DNA of 64,000 nt from Blastocatellia bacterium (GTDB taxonomy: Bacteria > Acidobacteriota > Blastocatellia > HR10 > J050): NCBI GenBank assembly GCA_025054955.1, contig JANWZE010000030.1:1-64000 (forward strand), written 5' to 3'. Every line of letters begins with the position of its first letter. Position 1 is the stretch's first letter. The notes below the pieces were generated by a model. The model made no database searches, was not told where the DNA came from, and worked only from the letters and a program-made list of their open reading frames with translations. Below are positions 52,779-61,524 of this stretch, piece by piece. The position numbers were made by a program, and so were the translations under genes.

Positions 52779-55184
52779 TCACGGCTGGCCAGCCGTACTG
52801 GCGTGCGCCCTCGGTTGCTCGTCCAACGTGGAGGCGCGCTGCTCGCTCGTCGCCAGCAGCAGCGCCTGTACCTGCCGGAGTGACTCCTGACAGGTCAACT
52901 TGTGTTCCTGGAGCCACGCCGGTTCTGCCGGCGGTTGATAAGCTTCCAACCGTTGCGCCACCTGATTTAATAACTGCTGAATGCTGCCTTCCCACTGCCG
53001 ATACGCTTTTGCGATAGCCGGATTGCTGTCCGACATTTGCGGCACATCGCGCAGAAAATTGAGCGCGCGCATCACGTACCAGGGGGAGAACTTTGTTAGG
53101 TTTGCTCCGCTCTGAGCAAAACGTTGCAGAAAATCCATGTTCTGTTTCAGCTCACGGGCAAACTTCTCCGCCTGCTTTTTCTGCTGCCGGGCGAAGGCCG
53201 CCGCGTCTTCTTTTCGCCATTGCTGGGTCATCCGAGCGATCTCGTAGCGAGCATCAGCGTCCGTTTTTCCAGCAGCCTGATAGAGCCGTGTCAGTGTAGC
53301 GTCTGTTTGCGCGATCAAGCCATTCAAATCCCAATCAATCGGGCGGCCCGCCTGCTCTCGCTCGCGGAACTGCTTCTCCAGGTGCTGGCGAAACTGCCAC
53401 AGCACTGTCATCACCGGTTGATCATATCTATCAGCTTCGTGAGCAAGCACACTGAGCGCCTCGCGCAGATGTTCAGTCAACACGCCGGCAGCATGGGTAT
53501 CGTTCAAGTAAGTTTGCAGCCGACGTAGATATGGCCGCTTGCGCAGCCACCGCCTGTATGCATCATAATCTGAAGCTGTCAGCGCGCCTTGCCGCTTGTT
53601 GACGAGGGCGCGAATCAACTCTTCCCGAACACGGCGCGCCGTCTGGACAACCGCCCGGCCACCATCGGCGAGCAACGCTTGATAGTGCAATTCAGCGCGG
53701 GCGCGTTGCACTCGAGCCGGCTGCACCAATGGATTCACCACGCGCCGATCAATCTGATCCAATAATGAATCGGCCATGTCCGGTTCAAAGTAGAGATACC
53801 CTTGCAGCGATAATCGCAATTCTTCGATCCCTAAGGCCGGACCTTTCTCGCTATACCGGGAGGACGTTTTGCGATTCGCGGCAAAATTGGCTACGCGATT
53901 GGCCGTCGTGTAGAAAAATCCTATGTCACTGGCGGCGATCGCTTCGTTGGTCAACCGGCGCCAGTAGCGACCTGACTCGCGCGCGCGCGGATTATCAGGC
54001 CTGAAGAAATCCACAACAATAATCGGCTTCAACGCATGATTGCTTTGATAAACATACAAAGCCAGCGGCACGCGACCGTCGGGCTGCTGCTGAGCTGCGC
54101 GCTGCACCTCAGGATCAGTGAACGGATTATAGGTCAAATCAAACGGATTCGATCGTGACCATTTCACCTGCTCCGGAGCAGGGGCGAGCTTGGCATCGTA
54201 GTAGAGAATGCCACCTAGGGCTAGCGGGACGCCGCTTGTGGTGATCCGTTGGATTTCCTCGTACCCCAGATGATACTCATTAGCCGCGCCGGCTAAAAAA
54301 CACGACGTGCCCCAGAGATGATCGCGCATCTGATTCTCAAACGCGAAAACCAATTCATCACGCATCTGCTCATCTACCCACCGACCGAGTGCCTTGCGAT
54401 TGGCCAACAGGCGGAATTTGATCTCTTGAATAGCATCGGCTGACAGTTGTTCGGTTTCTGGCGTCGTTTGACTCAGGTCGTTATACCAGCTCAACCCGAC
54501 ATAGGTTTGCTGAAACGCACGCTCATGATAGTCGTGCCGGTGGATCAAAAAATTGCGAAACATGAGCTGAGCCGGATAAAGCACGTTGACCATATCCAGC
54601 GCGCGCGCAATGCCTCCTAAGACCAGGTTTATGGTCGAACGCCGATACAGATGAGTCGCATCAAGATACGGCGACGGGACTTTCACGCGCCCCTGCGCCC
54701 ACGCGGACGTGAAGTCCTCAACCTGTTCTTCGATGCGCTCCAGCTCTTTTTCCTGAACGCGCTTGCTGGCGCGGAATCCTGGAATCGTGGCACGCAAACG
54801 ACTCAACCAGCCGGGCGGTTTTCTCCCCAAGTTCCACACGGCTAACCATTGCCCTTGGCCGGCATCCGTGAACGTTTGATCAATAGCGATGCTGACGAAC
54901 GGCTGGAAAACATTCTCCTGGTCTTCCGTCCGCTCGATGCCAACAGTGGTCAGCACAATCCGCTCGCCGGCAACAACCGGATCATCAATCAAACACTCAT
55001 CGTCTTTGATCACGATTCGGGGCGGCTGTGGCGTGTCGGGCAACAGGCGACCCAGCGGATGGCTCCTGGCTCGTGGTTTTGTTAACTCACTCTCCGGTTC
55101 GCCTCGCGCCCAGCCCGTTGTCACCGAAACGAGCGTGATGATGGTGATAAGAACGATGGCCCTCGTGCACACAGTGTGACGCAT
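52779..55184 (-). CDS. Large secreted protein of unknown function
   Basis: The 801-residue protein has a signal peptide (about 1-26, ending GWARG) and no motif I recognise. Residues about 50-150 are mixed beta-rich, 150-470 mixed alpha/beta with many Tyr, Trp and Arg residues (FLAGAANEYHLGYEEI, LILYVYQSNHALKPIIVVDFF-like), and 470-790 mostly helical with coiled-coil potential (QQKKQAEKFARELKQNMDF). It lies between the CDP-alcohol transferase gene and the phosphodiesterase gene on the same strand. No ribosome binding site is obvious before the ATG at 55184. It is probably a partner of that gene set. Confidence 0.7.
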   Translation of the reverse strand: MRHTVCTRAIVLITIITLVSVTTGWARGEPESELTKPRARSHPLGRLLPDTPQPPRIVIKDDECLIDDPVVAGERIVLTTVGIERTEDQENVFQPFVSIAIDQTFTDAGQGQWLAVWNLGRKPPGWLSRLRATIPGFRASKRVQEKELERIEEQVEDFTSAWAQGRVKVPSPYLDATHLYRRSTINLVLGGIARALDMVNVLYPAQLMFRNFLIHRHDYHERAFQQTYVGLSWYNDLSQTTPETEQLSADAIQEIKFRLLANRKALGRWVDEQMRDELVFAFENQMRDHLWGTSCFLAGAANEYHLGYEEIQRITTSGVPLALGGILYYDAKLAPAPEQVKWSRSNPFDLTYNPFTDPEVQRAAQQQPDGRVPLALYVYQSNHALKPIIVVDFFRPDNPRARESGRYWRRLTNEAIAASDIGFFYTTANRVANFAANRKTSSRYSEKGPALGIEELRLSLQGYLYFEPDMADSLLDQIDRRVVNPLVQPARVQRARAELHYQALLADGGRAVVQTARRVREELIRALVNKRQGALTASDYDAYRRWLRKRPYLRRLQTYLNDTHAAGVLTEHLREALSVLAHEADRYDQPVMTVLWQFRQHLEKQFREREQAGRPIDWDLNGLIAQTDATLTRLYQAAGKTDADARYEIARMTQQWRKEDAAAFARQQKKQAEKFARELKQNMDFLQRFAQSGANLTKFSPWYVMRALNFLRDVPQMSDSNPAIAKAYRQWEGSIQQLLNQVAQRLEAYQPPAEPAWLQEHKLTCQESLRQVQALLLATSEQRASTLDEQPRAHASTAGQP

Positions 55185-55279
55185 AACGTTGTTTGATATT
55201 GCGGTTACGCGGCCATTTTGTCAACTCCCAGAAAAACCCCTCGGTGCGCACGCCGCCGGCGTGTCCTGGCGTCCGGAGA

Positions 55280-55387
55280 TTTAGAGCGGCTTGCGAATGA
55301 GTCTGCCTTGGGAGCGCACGCCGCCGGCGCGCATCAGCCCACTAGATGCGGAGCCCCAGGCTAAAGGTGATTGAAAATCGCTCTAGC
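55280..55387 (+). repeat. Dispersed repeat R1, copy 6
   Basis: TTTAGAGCGGCTTGCGAATGAGTCTGCCTTGGGAGCGCACG, then CATCAGCCCACTAGATGCGGAGCCCCAGGC, then GATTGAAAATCGCTCTAG. It occupies the gap between the CDP-alcohol transferase and 801-residue protein genes. Confidence 0.8.
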
Positions 55388-55437
55388 GGTTCGCCGGCGA
55401 TCTCCCGTCATCACAAGAGAGGCGTCTTCAGGTGAAA

Positions 55438-56754
55438 TTAGGCGGCGCGCTCGCGCTGGAAGAAATGATTTGAGTAGAGCGAAACCATCCAGGCAATGTT
55501 GGCGGCAATGGCGCTGGTCACCAAAATGAATTCCAAGAAATTGATCAACGCAAATGCCATTACAGCATACGGCACGAAGGCGCGACGCAACAGGAAATAG
55601 AGATGTCGCGCCATTCGCAAGATCGGATTCGTCGCTTGGTGCGCTTCCATCTTCTCTTCCCATTGCTTGCCGAACTTCTCCGGCCGATCTTTGGCCACGC
55701 GACGCCGTTGATAGCCAATGGTCAGACTACTGAGCACAACGCCAAACAACAAGAATCCACCCGTGATTGGGTAGAACAAACTCTCAGAATGTCGCATCAT
55801 GCCGATGACCATACCGCTGAACAGAAACACGTAGTAGAGGTAATCACAGACTGTCTCCAGCCAGCAGCCAAACTCAGATTCCTGAAATGTCAATCGCGCG
55901 ACTTCGCCATCCGTTCCATCCAGAATGCACGTCAGGTGTGAGAGCGCCGCGCCAATCAGATTATTGACGTAGCCGCCCATGGCGAAAAACAACCCTGAAG
56001 CCATGCTGACCAGCAGCGCAAACACAGAAACCATGTTGGGCGTGATGCGTGTGCGGATCAAGAGCCGACTGATCGGTATCGAGACTTTTCGATTGAGTCG
56101 CGCATAAATCCCGTCCGTCTCTTTGAACAACCACCGATCGAGCTTCGCCTCAGCTTGCGGCACGTCGGATGGACTGTTGATCGGCTGCCAGAATGTAGCG
56201 TCAGCGTCGGTGCGCTTCAGTAAGCGCCGCTGCTCGAGCCAGGACTCCAAATCATTCAACGAGTAGAGTGGCGGCGCCTGTTGGGCAACGACCATCGCAG
56301 CGCGACGAGAAAACCGGTAAATGCCGGTCGGCTGATCGGCCACACGCAACGCCAGCGCGCTATCCCCGTCGGGCGACTTGATGACATCCAGCAAGCGCGC
56401 GTCAAATGTGGCTGTGCCCGGCAGCAACAGAAATTGATTATCCACCAACCCGACAATCTTCTGCAAAATGGCGTTCAGTGAACGGTCATCCTCGGCGAGC
56501 GTCAGCCATTGCACGCCCTGTGGCCATCGGCGATGTTGCTCCACCACGTGACGAAACTGGGCGACGCGGTGCTGGTCGGCTACCACTAAGAATTTGCTTG
56601 CGCCGATCTTCTGAGCCGTCAGTATCGAACGCAATAGGATGGGCATCGTGGCGACCCGCAGCAACGGCGCCTCGGCGGCGCTTGGGCCACGAAAACTCTC
56701 CGTCAGAATGACCGCTTGCTCAATCATCGCCGGTGGTCGCTTCTGATGAGACAT
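55438..56754 (-). CDS. CDP-alcohol phosphatidyltransferase with degenerate nucleotidyltransferase domain
   Basis: The 438-residue membrane enzyme would join a CDP-activated alcohol to a second alcohol. Its C-terminal half carries the CDP-alcohol motif D279-x2-D282-G-x2-A-R287-x8-G296-x3-E300-x3-D304, where the third acidic residue is Glu instead of Asp. Four to six membrane helices follow. LFKETDGIYARLNRKVSIPISRLL...TPNMVS before it closely resembles the linker of archaeal and Thermotoga bifunctional inositol-phosphate cytidylyltransferase/DIPP synthase. The N-terminal ~200 residues look like that enzyme's nucleotidyltransferase domain but lack GxGTR and KP. An intact version is encoded two genes upstream. 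Confidence 0.8.
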   Translation of the reverse strand: MSHQKRPPAMIEQAVILTESFRGPSAAEAPLLRVATMPILLRSILTAQKIGASKFLVVADQHRVAQFRHVVEQHRRWPQGVQWLTLAEDDRSLNAILQKIVGLVDNQFLLLPGTATFDARLLDVIKSPDGDSALALRVADQPTGIYRFSRRAAMVVAQQAPPLYSLNDLESWLEQRRLLKRTDADATFWQPINSPSDVPQAEAKLDRWLFKETDGIYARLNRKVSIPISRLLIRTRITPNMVSVFALLVSMASGLFFAMGGYVNNLIGAALSHLTCILDGTDGEVARLTFQESEFGCWLETVCDYLYYVFLFSGMVIGMMRHSESLFYPITGGFLLFGVVLSSLTIGYQRRRVAKDRPEKFGKQWEEKMEAHQATNPILRMARHLYFLLRRAFVPYAVMAFALINFLEFILVTSAIAANIAWMVSLYSNHFFQRERAA

Positions 56755-56761
56755 CGAGCTG

Positions 56762-57805
56762 TCACTCCATGACCAGATGTGGGCCAGGTGGATTCAGGCT
56801 GACGTCCGACGTCGCAGCCACGGAGCGTCGTCCCAACCCGTGAAAAAACAAGACCGTCAGTCCAACAGCAGCCCAGCACAAGCCGCGCAAACGGCGCGTC
56901 AAGCCCAGCGTCAAACCGGTCTCAGCGCCCAAACCAAGCGCACTCAGGATCAGCATATTGCCGCCTTCGTAAGCGCCATAGTTACCCGGAATGAGAGCGC
57001 CCGCAGCATTCACCAACTTGGTCAGCACTTCGATGAAAAACGCAGCAAGCCATGTCGGTTGAGCGCCCAGCAACCACAAAATCAAATAAACTTCCAAAAT
57101 GCTATGCGCATGACCGACAAGGTTCAGCAGCAGACTGCACCAAAAATCGCGCCGCCGTTGATGATAAAACGAATAGATATGAGCTTCGACTGCCTGTACG
57201 CCGGCTTTCCGACGCTCTGCCCAGGATTTCAGATGGGGAATTCGCCCGACTACTCCTACTATTGCCGAGAGCGCCGGCCAACGATGATGAATAGCCCGAT
57301 TCATGGCGACAATCAGACTCAGTAGCGCAAGCGCCGCGATGGTGTCCACGCGCTGCACCGTTTCGGACAACGGCAGCGCCATTAACGAGACCAGTGCTCC
57401 AACGATAATCAGCAGCACACCGGTGAAGATATACATGCCACGATCGAGCACGACCGACGAAATCCCGCTGACCATCGGCATCTGTGACCGTAACATGAGC
57501 GCGCGCGTCGTCTCACCAAAGACCTGACCGGCGAACGAAAGTTGACTCACGGCCTCACCGGCCAGCCGGACGCGCAGCGTCCAGAGAAACGAGACCCGGC
57601 GATGCTCCGGCGGCAATGTGAACCGCCATGCCCATGTCTTCACCGTATGCGACATGCCGCCGACAGCAACAATCGCCACGAATCCCCAACCAATCCGCGC
57701 AATGTTGCTCACCACTTGCGTCAGGCCAACGCTGCGCACTAAAAGCACGAATAATCCAATGCCCAGCGCCGCCATCAAAACTCTGAGAATACGATGCATC
57801 GCCAT
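56762..57805 (-). CDS. Flippase-like membrane protein (LPBT/UPF0104 family)
   Basis: The 347-residue protein has about seven to eight membrane helices and matches the flippase-like domain of MprF and AglD (family UPF0104). The later segment VNAAGALIPGNYGAYEGG corresponds to the conserved PG-x-GxxEG loop. Homologues move or transfer lipid-linked intermediates across the inner membrane. It lies 6 nt after the nucleotidyltransferase gene and 7 nt before the CDP-alcohol transferase gene, so the three are one operon. A role in flipping the lipid or polyol product is inferred from that placement. Confidence 0.82.
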   Translation of the reverse strand: MAMHRILRVLMAALGIGLFVLLVRSVGLTQVVSNIARIGWGFVAIVAVGGMSHTVKTWAWRFTLPPEHRRVSFLWTLRVRLAGEAVSQLSFAGQVFGETTRALMLRSQMPMVSGISSVVLDRGMYIFTGVLLIIVGALVSLMALPLSETVQRVDTIAALALLSLIVAMNRAIHHRWPALSAIVGVVGRIPHLKSWAERRKAGVQAVEAHIYSFYHQRRRDFWCSLLLNLVGHAHSILEVYLILWLLGAQPTWLAAFFIEVLTKLVNAAGALIPGNYGAYEGGNMLILSALGLGAETGLTLGLTRRLRGLCWAAVGLTVLFFHGLGRRSVAATSDVSLNPPGPHLVME

Positions 57806-57811
57806 GGTGTG

Positions 57812-58609
57812 TTATTGAGCGGCACGGGTTGCTGCCGAGGGCGCGCCACAGGCGCTATCCGCCGAATGGCGCGATTGAATCGGGCGAACAGCCAAGCCAT
57901 TCAGATGAGCTTCGGCATGTTGAATCGCCTCTGGCGTATCAATGTCAAACCACTGAGCGTCCTGAATGTCGAATGCACGAGCGCGACGTTGCGCCGCGAG
58001 GTAGCGAATCCCGTCGGACAACGAGCAATCGCCATCCCTCAAACTGGCCTGTAGCGCCTCAAACAGCGCCGGATGACAAAGAAACAAGCCTGTGTCAATC
58101 GCATCATACTCGGTCAGCGATTTGCCAATGTCAACAATCCACTCGCCGGACAAGCGAACCTTGGTCGCATCATCTATGTCAAAAATGCAATGCAATTTCC
58201 TATCAACGCCTAGCACAACGTCGCCGGCGCCGACGGGGTACTGCAATAACTGATACGCTGTCTGTGCGTCAAAAATGTGATCGGCCATTGTCAGCAAAAA
58301 CGGCTCGCTCAATGTGTGGCGGGCCTTGAGCGCTGAGACGCCATTGGCCTTTTCGTACTCATCATTGACGACCCATTCAAAGGTGACCCCAGCAATCGCG
58401 TGCTGAGCGAAATGGTCCTGCACCATCTGCCCCAAGTGCCCGACGACCACGACAAAATGAGTGATCCCAGCCTGATGAGCATTGAGCACCACGCGCCGCA
58501 GCAACGGCATCCCACCGACTGAGACCAACGGCTTAGGCAGGTGTGATGACTCGCGTTGCAGACGGGTTCCATTGCCGGCTGCCAATATCAACGCTTTGGT
58601 TATGTTCAT
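57812..58609 (-). CDS. Nucleotidyltransferase, likely inositol-1-phosphate cytidylyltransferase-like
   Basis: The 265-residue GT-A-fold enzyme has LILAAGNGTRLQ (GxGTR at 12-16), LPKPLVSVGG (KP at 26-27), NDEYEKANGVSALKAR and LTMADHIFD. Next comes the combination DIDDATKVRLSG...IGKSLTEYDAIDTGLFLCHP, which I associate with the IPCT half of bifunctional IPCT-DIPPS, and finally FDIDTPEAI. It would form CDP-inositol or a related CDP-polyol. The start ATG at 58609 has only a distant GAGG. With the flippase-like and CDP-alcohol genes it forms a three-gene operon. Confidence 0.78.
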   Translation of the reverse strand: MNITKALILAAGNGTRLQRESSHLPKPLVSVGGMPLLRRVVLNAHQAGITHFVVVVGHLGQMVQDHFAQHAIAGVTFEWVVNDEYEKANGVSALKARHTLSEPFLLTMADHIFDAQTAYQLLQYPVGAGDVVLGVDRKLHCIFDIDDATKVRLSGEWIVDIGKSLTEYDAIDTGLFLCHPALFEALQASLRDGDCSLSDGIRYLAAQRRARAFDIQDAQWFDIDTPEAIQHAEAHLNGLAVRPIQSRHSADSACGAPSAATRAAQ

Positions 58610-58825
58610 TTGAATTCTTTGCCTCGACTTGTGCGCAGGCTCTGCCTACTGCTTCGGCCATAACTGCCATGCGATCTTTGAGAACAAACGAATCGTTGCT
58701 CCTTGTTCTGCTCCCACAGGGAGCCTGAGCGTATCAAATCCCTCCCTGTTACGTCAAGTGAACGCTCCGAGCGAGCCATCTGATGAGCGGTGCGGCTGTG
58801 AGTCAGCGACGCGTTCGCAGAACTA

Positions 58826-60004
58826 CTAGTAGAGGCGCACCTGCTCGATGTAACCTTGATAATTGCGCATCATCTCGCCGAGCGAATCGCCGCCAAACTT
58901 TTCCAACATCGCCTGCGCCAGCACAATCGCCACCATCGCTTCGCCGACCACGCCGGCTGCCGGCACAGAGGTGACATCCGATCGCTCGAAGTGGCCTCGC
59001 TCCGGTTCTTTGGTCGTGATATTGACGCTCATGAGCGGCTGCCGCAGCGTGGAAAGGGGCTTCAAGTGACCGCGCACGCGAACCTCTGAGCCGGTGCTGA
59101 TGCCGCCTTCTATGCCACCCGAACGGTTGGTTGTGCGATAGAATTTCCGCTCACTTGAATCATAGAAAATTTCGTCCTGCGCCTGCGAGCCAGGCCAGCC
59201 GCTGATGGTCGCGCCAAGCCCGATTTCGACCGCTTTGACCGCTTGAATGGACATGACCGCTTGCGCGAGGCGTCCATCCAGTTTCACATCCCATTGCGTG
59301 TGGCTGCCCAAGCCGACCGGCACGTTCCGGGCCACGACCTCAAAGACACCGCCGAGCGTGTCGCCCGCCTTCCACGCTTCATCAATCTTAGCGATCATTC
59401 GCTGCTCGGCCTCTCGGTCAGCGCAGCGCAACGGAGAGTCTTCCGGGATGGCAACAATGACATCCCAAGGGACTTCTTGCGGCGCTGCCTGGGGGATACC
59501 GCCGAGCTGAAGCGTATGACTGGCCACCGCGATGCCGAATTGCCTGAGTAACAGTTGCGCCAGCGCGCCAACGGCGACTCGCGCCGCTGTTTCGCGAGCG
59601 CTGGCTCGCTCCAAAATGTCGCGTAGATCACGCCGATCATATTTCAATCCGCCGGCCAAGTCAGCATGGCCCGGACGCGGACGAATCAGACGTCGCGCTT
59701 TGGATTCATCTAACTGGCGCGGCACAGTGGCCATCACATCTTCCCAATTGGCAAAATCCTTATTCTCAATCATCAGCGCGATGGGCGAGCCAAGCGTCTG
59801 GCCATGACGCACCCCTGAAAGAATCTGAACCTCATCCGATTCAATCTTCTGCCGTCCGCCACGCCCATAGCCGTGTTGTCGGCGACGCAGTTGATGGTTG
59901 ATAAAATCAAAATCAATCGGCAGGCCTGCCGGGATGCCTTCAACAATTGCCACCAACGCTCGACCGTGCGATTCACCAGCAGTGAAAAACCGAAATAGGG
60001 ACAT
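58826..60004 (-). CDS. aroC: Chorismate synthase
   Basis: This enzyme converts EPSP to chorismate with reduced FMN, the last shikimate step. The 392 residues carry the family signatures: [21 protein letters not shown] at the start, [64 protein letters not shown], and the late [13 protein letters not shown] and [15 protein letters not shown] precedes the ATG at 60004. It is co-directional with the phospho-alcohol operon, but a 216-nt gap intervenes and no other shikimate gene is present. Confidence 0.97.
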   Translation of the reverse strand: MSLFRFFTAGESHGRALVAIVEGIPAGLPIDFDFINHQLRRRQHGYGRGGRQKIESDEVQILSGVRHGQTLGSPIALMIENKDFANWEDVMATVPRQLDESKARRLIRPRPGHADLAGGLKYDRRDLRDILERASARETAARVAVGALAQLLLRQFGIAVASHTLQLGGIPQAAPQEVPWDVIVAIPEDSPLRCADREAEQRMIAKIDEAWKAGDTLGGVFEVVARNVPVGLGSHTQWDVKLDGRLAQAVMSIQAVKAVEIGLGATISGWPGSQAQDEIFYDSSERKFYRTTNRSGGIEGGISTGSEVRVRGHLKPLSTLRQPLMSVNITTKEPERGHFERSDVTSVPAAGVVGEAMVAIVLAQAMLEKFGGDSLGEMMRNYQGYIEQVRLY

Positions 60005-60199
60005 GCAATGCTCCTCCGAGTGACCGACACCCGCTCACATATTTGATGAGCTACCTCGCTGGCCCAATAGACTTGTTCATTAGCTATATCATCACTTCTC
60101 AAGAGATGATCGGAAAAACAGCAAGCAAGTATGTCACTTCCCCGACAGGCCAGGCAAGGATTACGCCGATTGCGAAATGCGGATTGATCAGACTCATAC

Positions 60200-60301
60200 C
60201 AGATGCCGAGTAAAGATCGCACATTCTCGCTCAGTCAGTTCATGTCTCACCATGCTTTTTGGCTCCATGACGGGCTTTTGCTGCGCAATTGGCATAAGCT
60301 G
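60200..60301 (+). repeat. Dispersed repeat R2, copy 3
   Basis: ATGCCGAGTAAAGATCGCACATTCTCGCTCAGTCAGTTCATGTCTCACCATGCTTTTTGGCTCCATGACGGGC and GCGCAATTGGCATAAGC match the R2 pattern. Confidence 0.75.
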
Positions 60302-60308
60302 TAAAGAG

Positions 60309-60465
60309 AATCGCTCATGTGCAACAGCACCTCACGAAGCATGCAATGGAGCACAGGCGGAACGCCTGCGCCACATGCTCACAGGAATCGTCCATGAGCT
60401 CCGCGCTCGCCACGAAGAACGAAAATGGCCACAGGCAGGAATGCCTGTGCCACTTTTTCTGAGGA
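60309..60465 (-). repeat. Dispersed hairpin repeat R4, two units in tandem
   Basis: On the minus strand, AGAAAAAGTGGCACAGGCATTCCTGCCTGTG plus its GAGCGCGGAGCTCATGGACGATTCCT tail is followed by TGTGGCGCAGGCGTTCCGCCTGTGCTCC with a TGCTGTTGCACATGAGCGATT tail. The units are 78 bp apart. The second tail is the version seen at 52621. Confidence 0.75.
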
Positions 60466-60466
60466 T

Positions 60467-60715
60467 AAAGCGCCGTCGCCGCTTCGCTCTGCCGGCGCAC
60501 TCCAAGATAAAGTCAGCAACGCATGAGCATGCGCTTTGGAGTGCGGCGGCAAGCCCCAAGGGCGCGACGCCGCTTTGGCCTGGTGCGGAGTGGCGGAACA
60601 GAAAGCGCCGTCGCCGCTTCGCTCTGCCGGCGCACTCCAAGATAAAGTCAGCAACGCATGAGCATGCGCTTCGGAGTGCGGCGGCAAGCCCCAAGGGCGC
60701 GACGCTGCTTTGGCC
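60467..60715. repeat. Near-identical 114-bp direct repeat, 135-bp period
   Basis: AAAGCGCCGTCGCCGCTTCGCTCTGCCGGCGC starts at 60467 and 60602, and both copies run for about 114 bp with 2-3 mismatches. Inside each, CGCACTCCAA and TTGGAGTGCG (TTCGGAGTGCG in copy 2) form an inverted pair around the palindrome GCATGAGCATGC. The spacer 60005-60997 is repeat-only; frames across it are artefacts of the repeat. Confidence 0.85.
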
Positions 60716-60845
60716 ATGAGCTCCGCGTTCACCACGAAGGATGAAAATGTTATTTTTTAGAGGAGTTGTTCATGTCGTCTGGGACGACGCCCAGAAACGA
60801 TGAAAAACGCGACAGGCGGGAACGCCTGCGCCACTTTTTCTGAGG
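60714..60845 (-). repeat. Dispersed hairpin repeat R4/R3 hybrid, second copy
   Basis: The minus strand reads CTCAGAAAAAGTGGCGCAGGCGTTCCCGCCTGTCGCGTTTTTCATCGTTTCTGGGCGTCGTCC, then GACATGAACAACTCCTCTAAAAAAT. It is nearly identical to 13770-13860. Confidence 0.75.
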
Positions 60846-60997
60846 AGACAGCAGACGGCGTAAACGGTCCGGCTCGCTTGCTGCTAAAGCGCAGACCGAC
60901 AGCGCAGCGCGAAGCGCCCGCCCCCTCACGATGTTGAACCTGTGCTGTCATGCCTTGATGGCGCGGCTTCAATCGGGTAAGCTTGGAAAGCATAAAC

Positions 60998-61357
60998 ATG
61001 ACACCACGCGAATTGGTTCAGTCCTGGGTAGAAGCGTTCAATCGCGCTGATGCTGACGCGCTAGCAAATTTCTATAGCGATGACGCGGTCAATCATCAGG
61101 TCGCCGAGCAGCCGGTGGTTGGCCGCGAAGCCATCCGCGAAATGTTTGTGGCCGAGTTCGCACGGGCCAAGATGGTTTGCATCGTCGAGCACATCTTTGA
61201 AGACGGTGAGTGGGCTATCCTTGAGTGGCGCGATCCTCTTGGTCTGCGGGGCTGCGGCTTCTTTCACGTCGTCAACGGAAAGATCGTCTTTCAACGCGGT
61301 TACTGGGACAAGCTAACCTTCCTGCGCATGCATGGCCTTCCGCTTCCCACTCAATAG
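60998..61357 (+). CDS. SnoaL-like (NTF2-fold) protein
   Basis: The 119-residue protein starts MTPRELVQSWVEAFNRADADALANFYSDDAVNHQ, the opening of SnoaL-like nuclear transport factor 2-fold proteins. It closes with FFHVVNGKIVFQRGYWDKLTFL, the standard last strands. Members are small cyclases, isomerases or binding proteins; no substrate can be inferred. The ATG at 60998 is preferred to a TTG five codons upstream, although the ribosome binding site (GGAA) is weak. It is a single gene between a repeat-rich spacer and the B12 operon. Confidence 0.8.
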   Translation: MTPRELVQSWVEAFNRADADALANFYSDDAVNHQVAEQPVVGREAIREMFVAEFARAKMVCIVEHIFEDGEWAILEWRDPLGLRGCGFFHVVNGKIVFQRGYWDKLTFLRMHGLPLPTQ

Positions 61358-61494
61358 AACCTAATTCCTAATGCGCGCAGAAAATCGTAGAGTGCTGCGT
61401 GGGACGTTCCGCACCTGCTATTCATTTCGCTTTAACAAACGTGGGCTCTCCCCGGATTATTGGTATGAGACGCATCGCCCGGATGGGTCTGGGC

Positions 61495-61524
61495 TTGACA
61501 ACTCGACTCCGGACAGCCTTAATT
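61495..61524 (+). promoter_or_regulatory. Probable promoter of the DUF6580-BtuF-DUF71 operon
   Basis: TTGACA (61495-61500) and TTAATT (61519-61524) are 18 nt apart, about 36 nt before the ATG at 61561. I looked for a B12-box riboswitch in 61358-61560 and saw none. Confidence 0.5.

Noticed and set aside
60332-60735. Overlapping open frames on the minus strand with repeated Cys/Arg-rich peptides
   Set aside because: The periodic protein sequence is a direct consequence of the 135-bp-period DNA repeat; there are no start signals.
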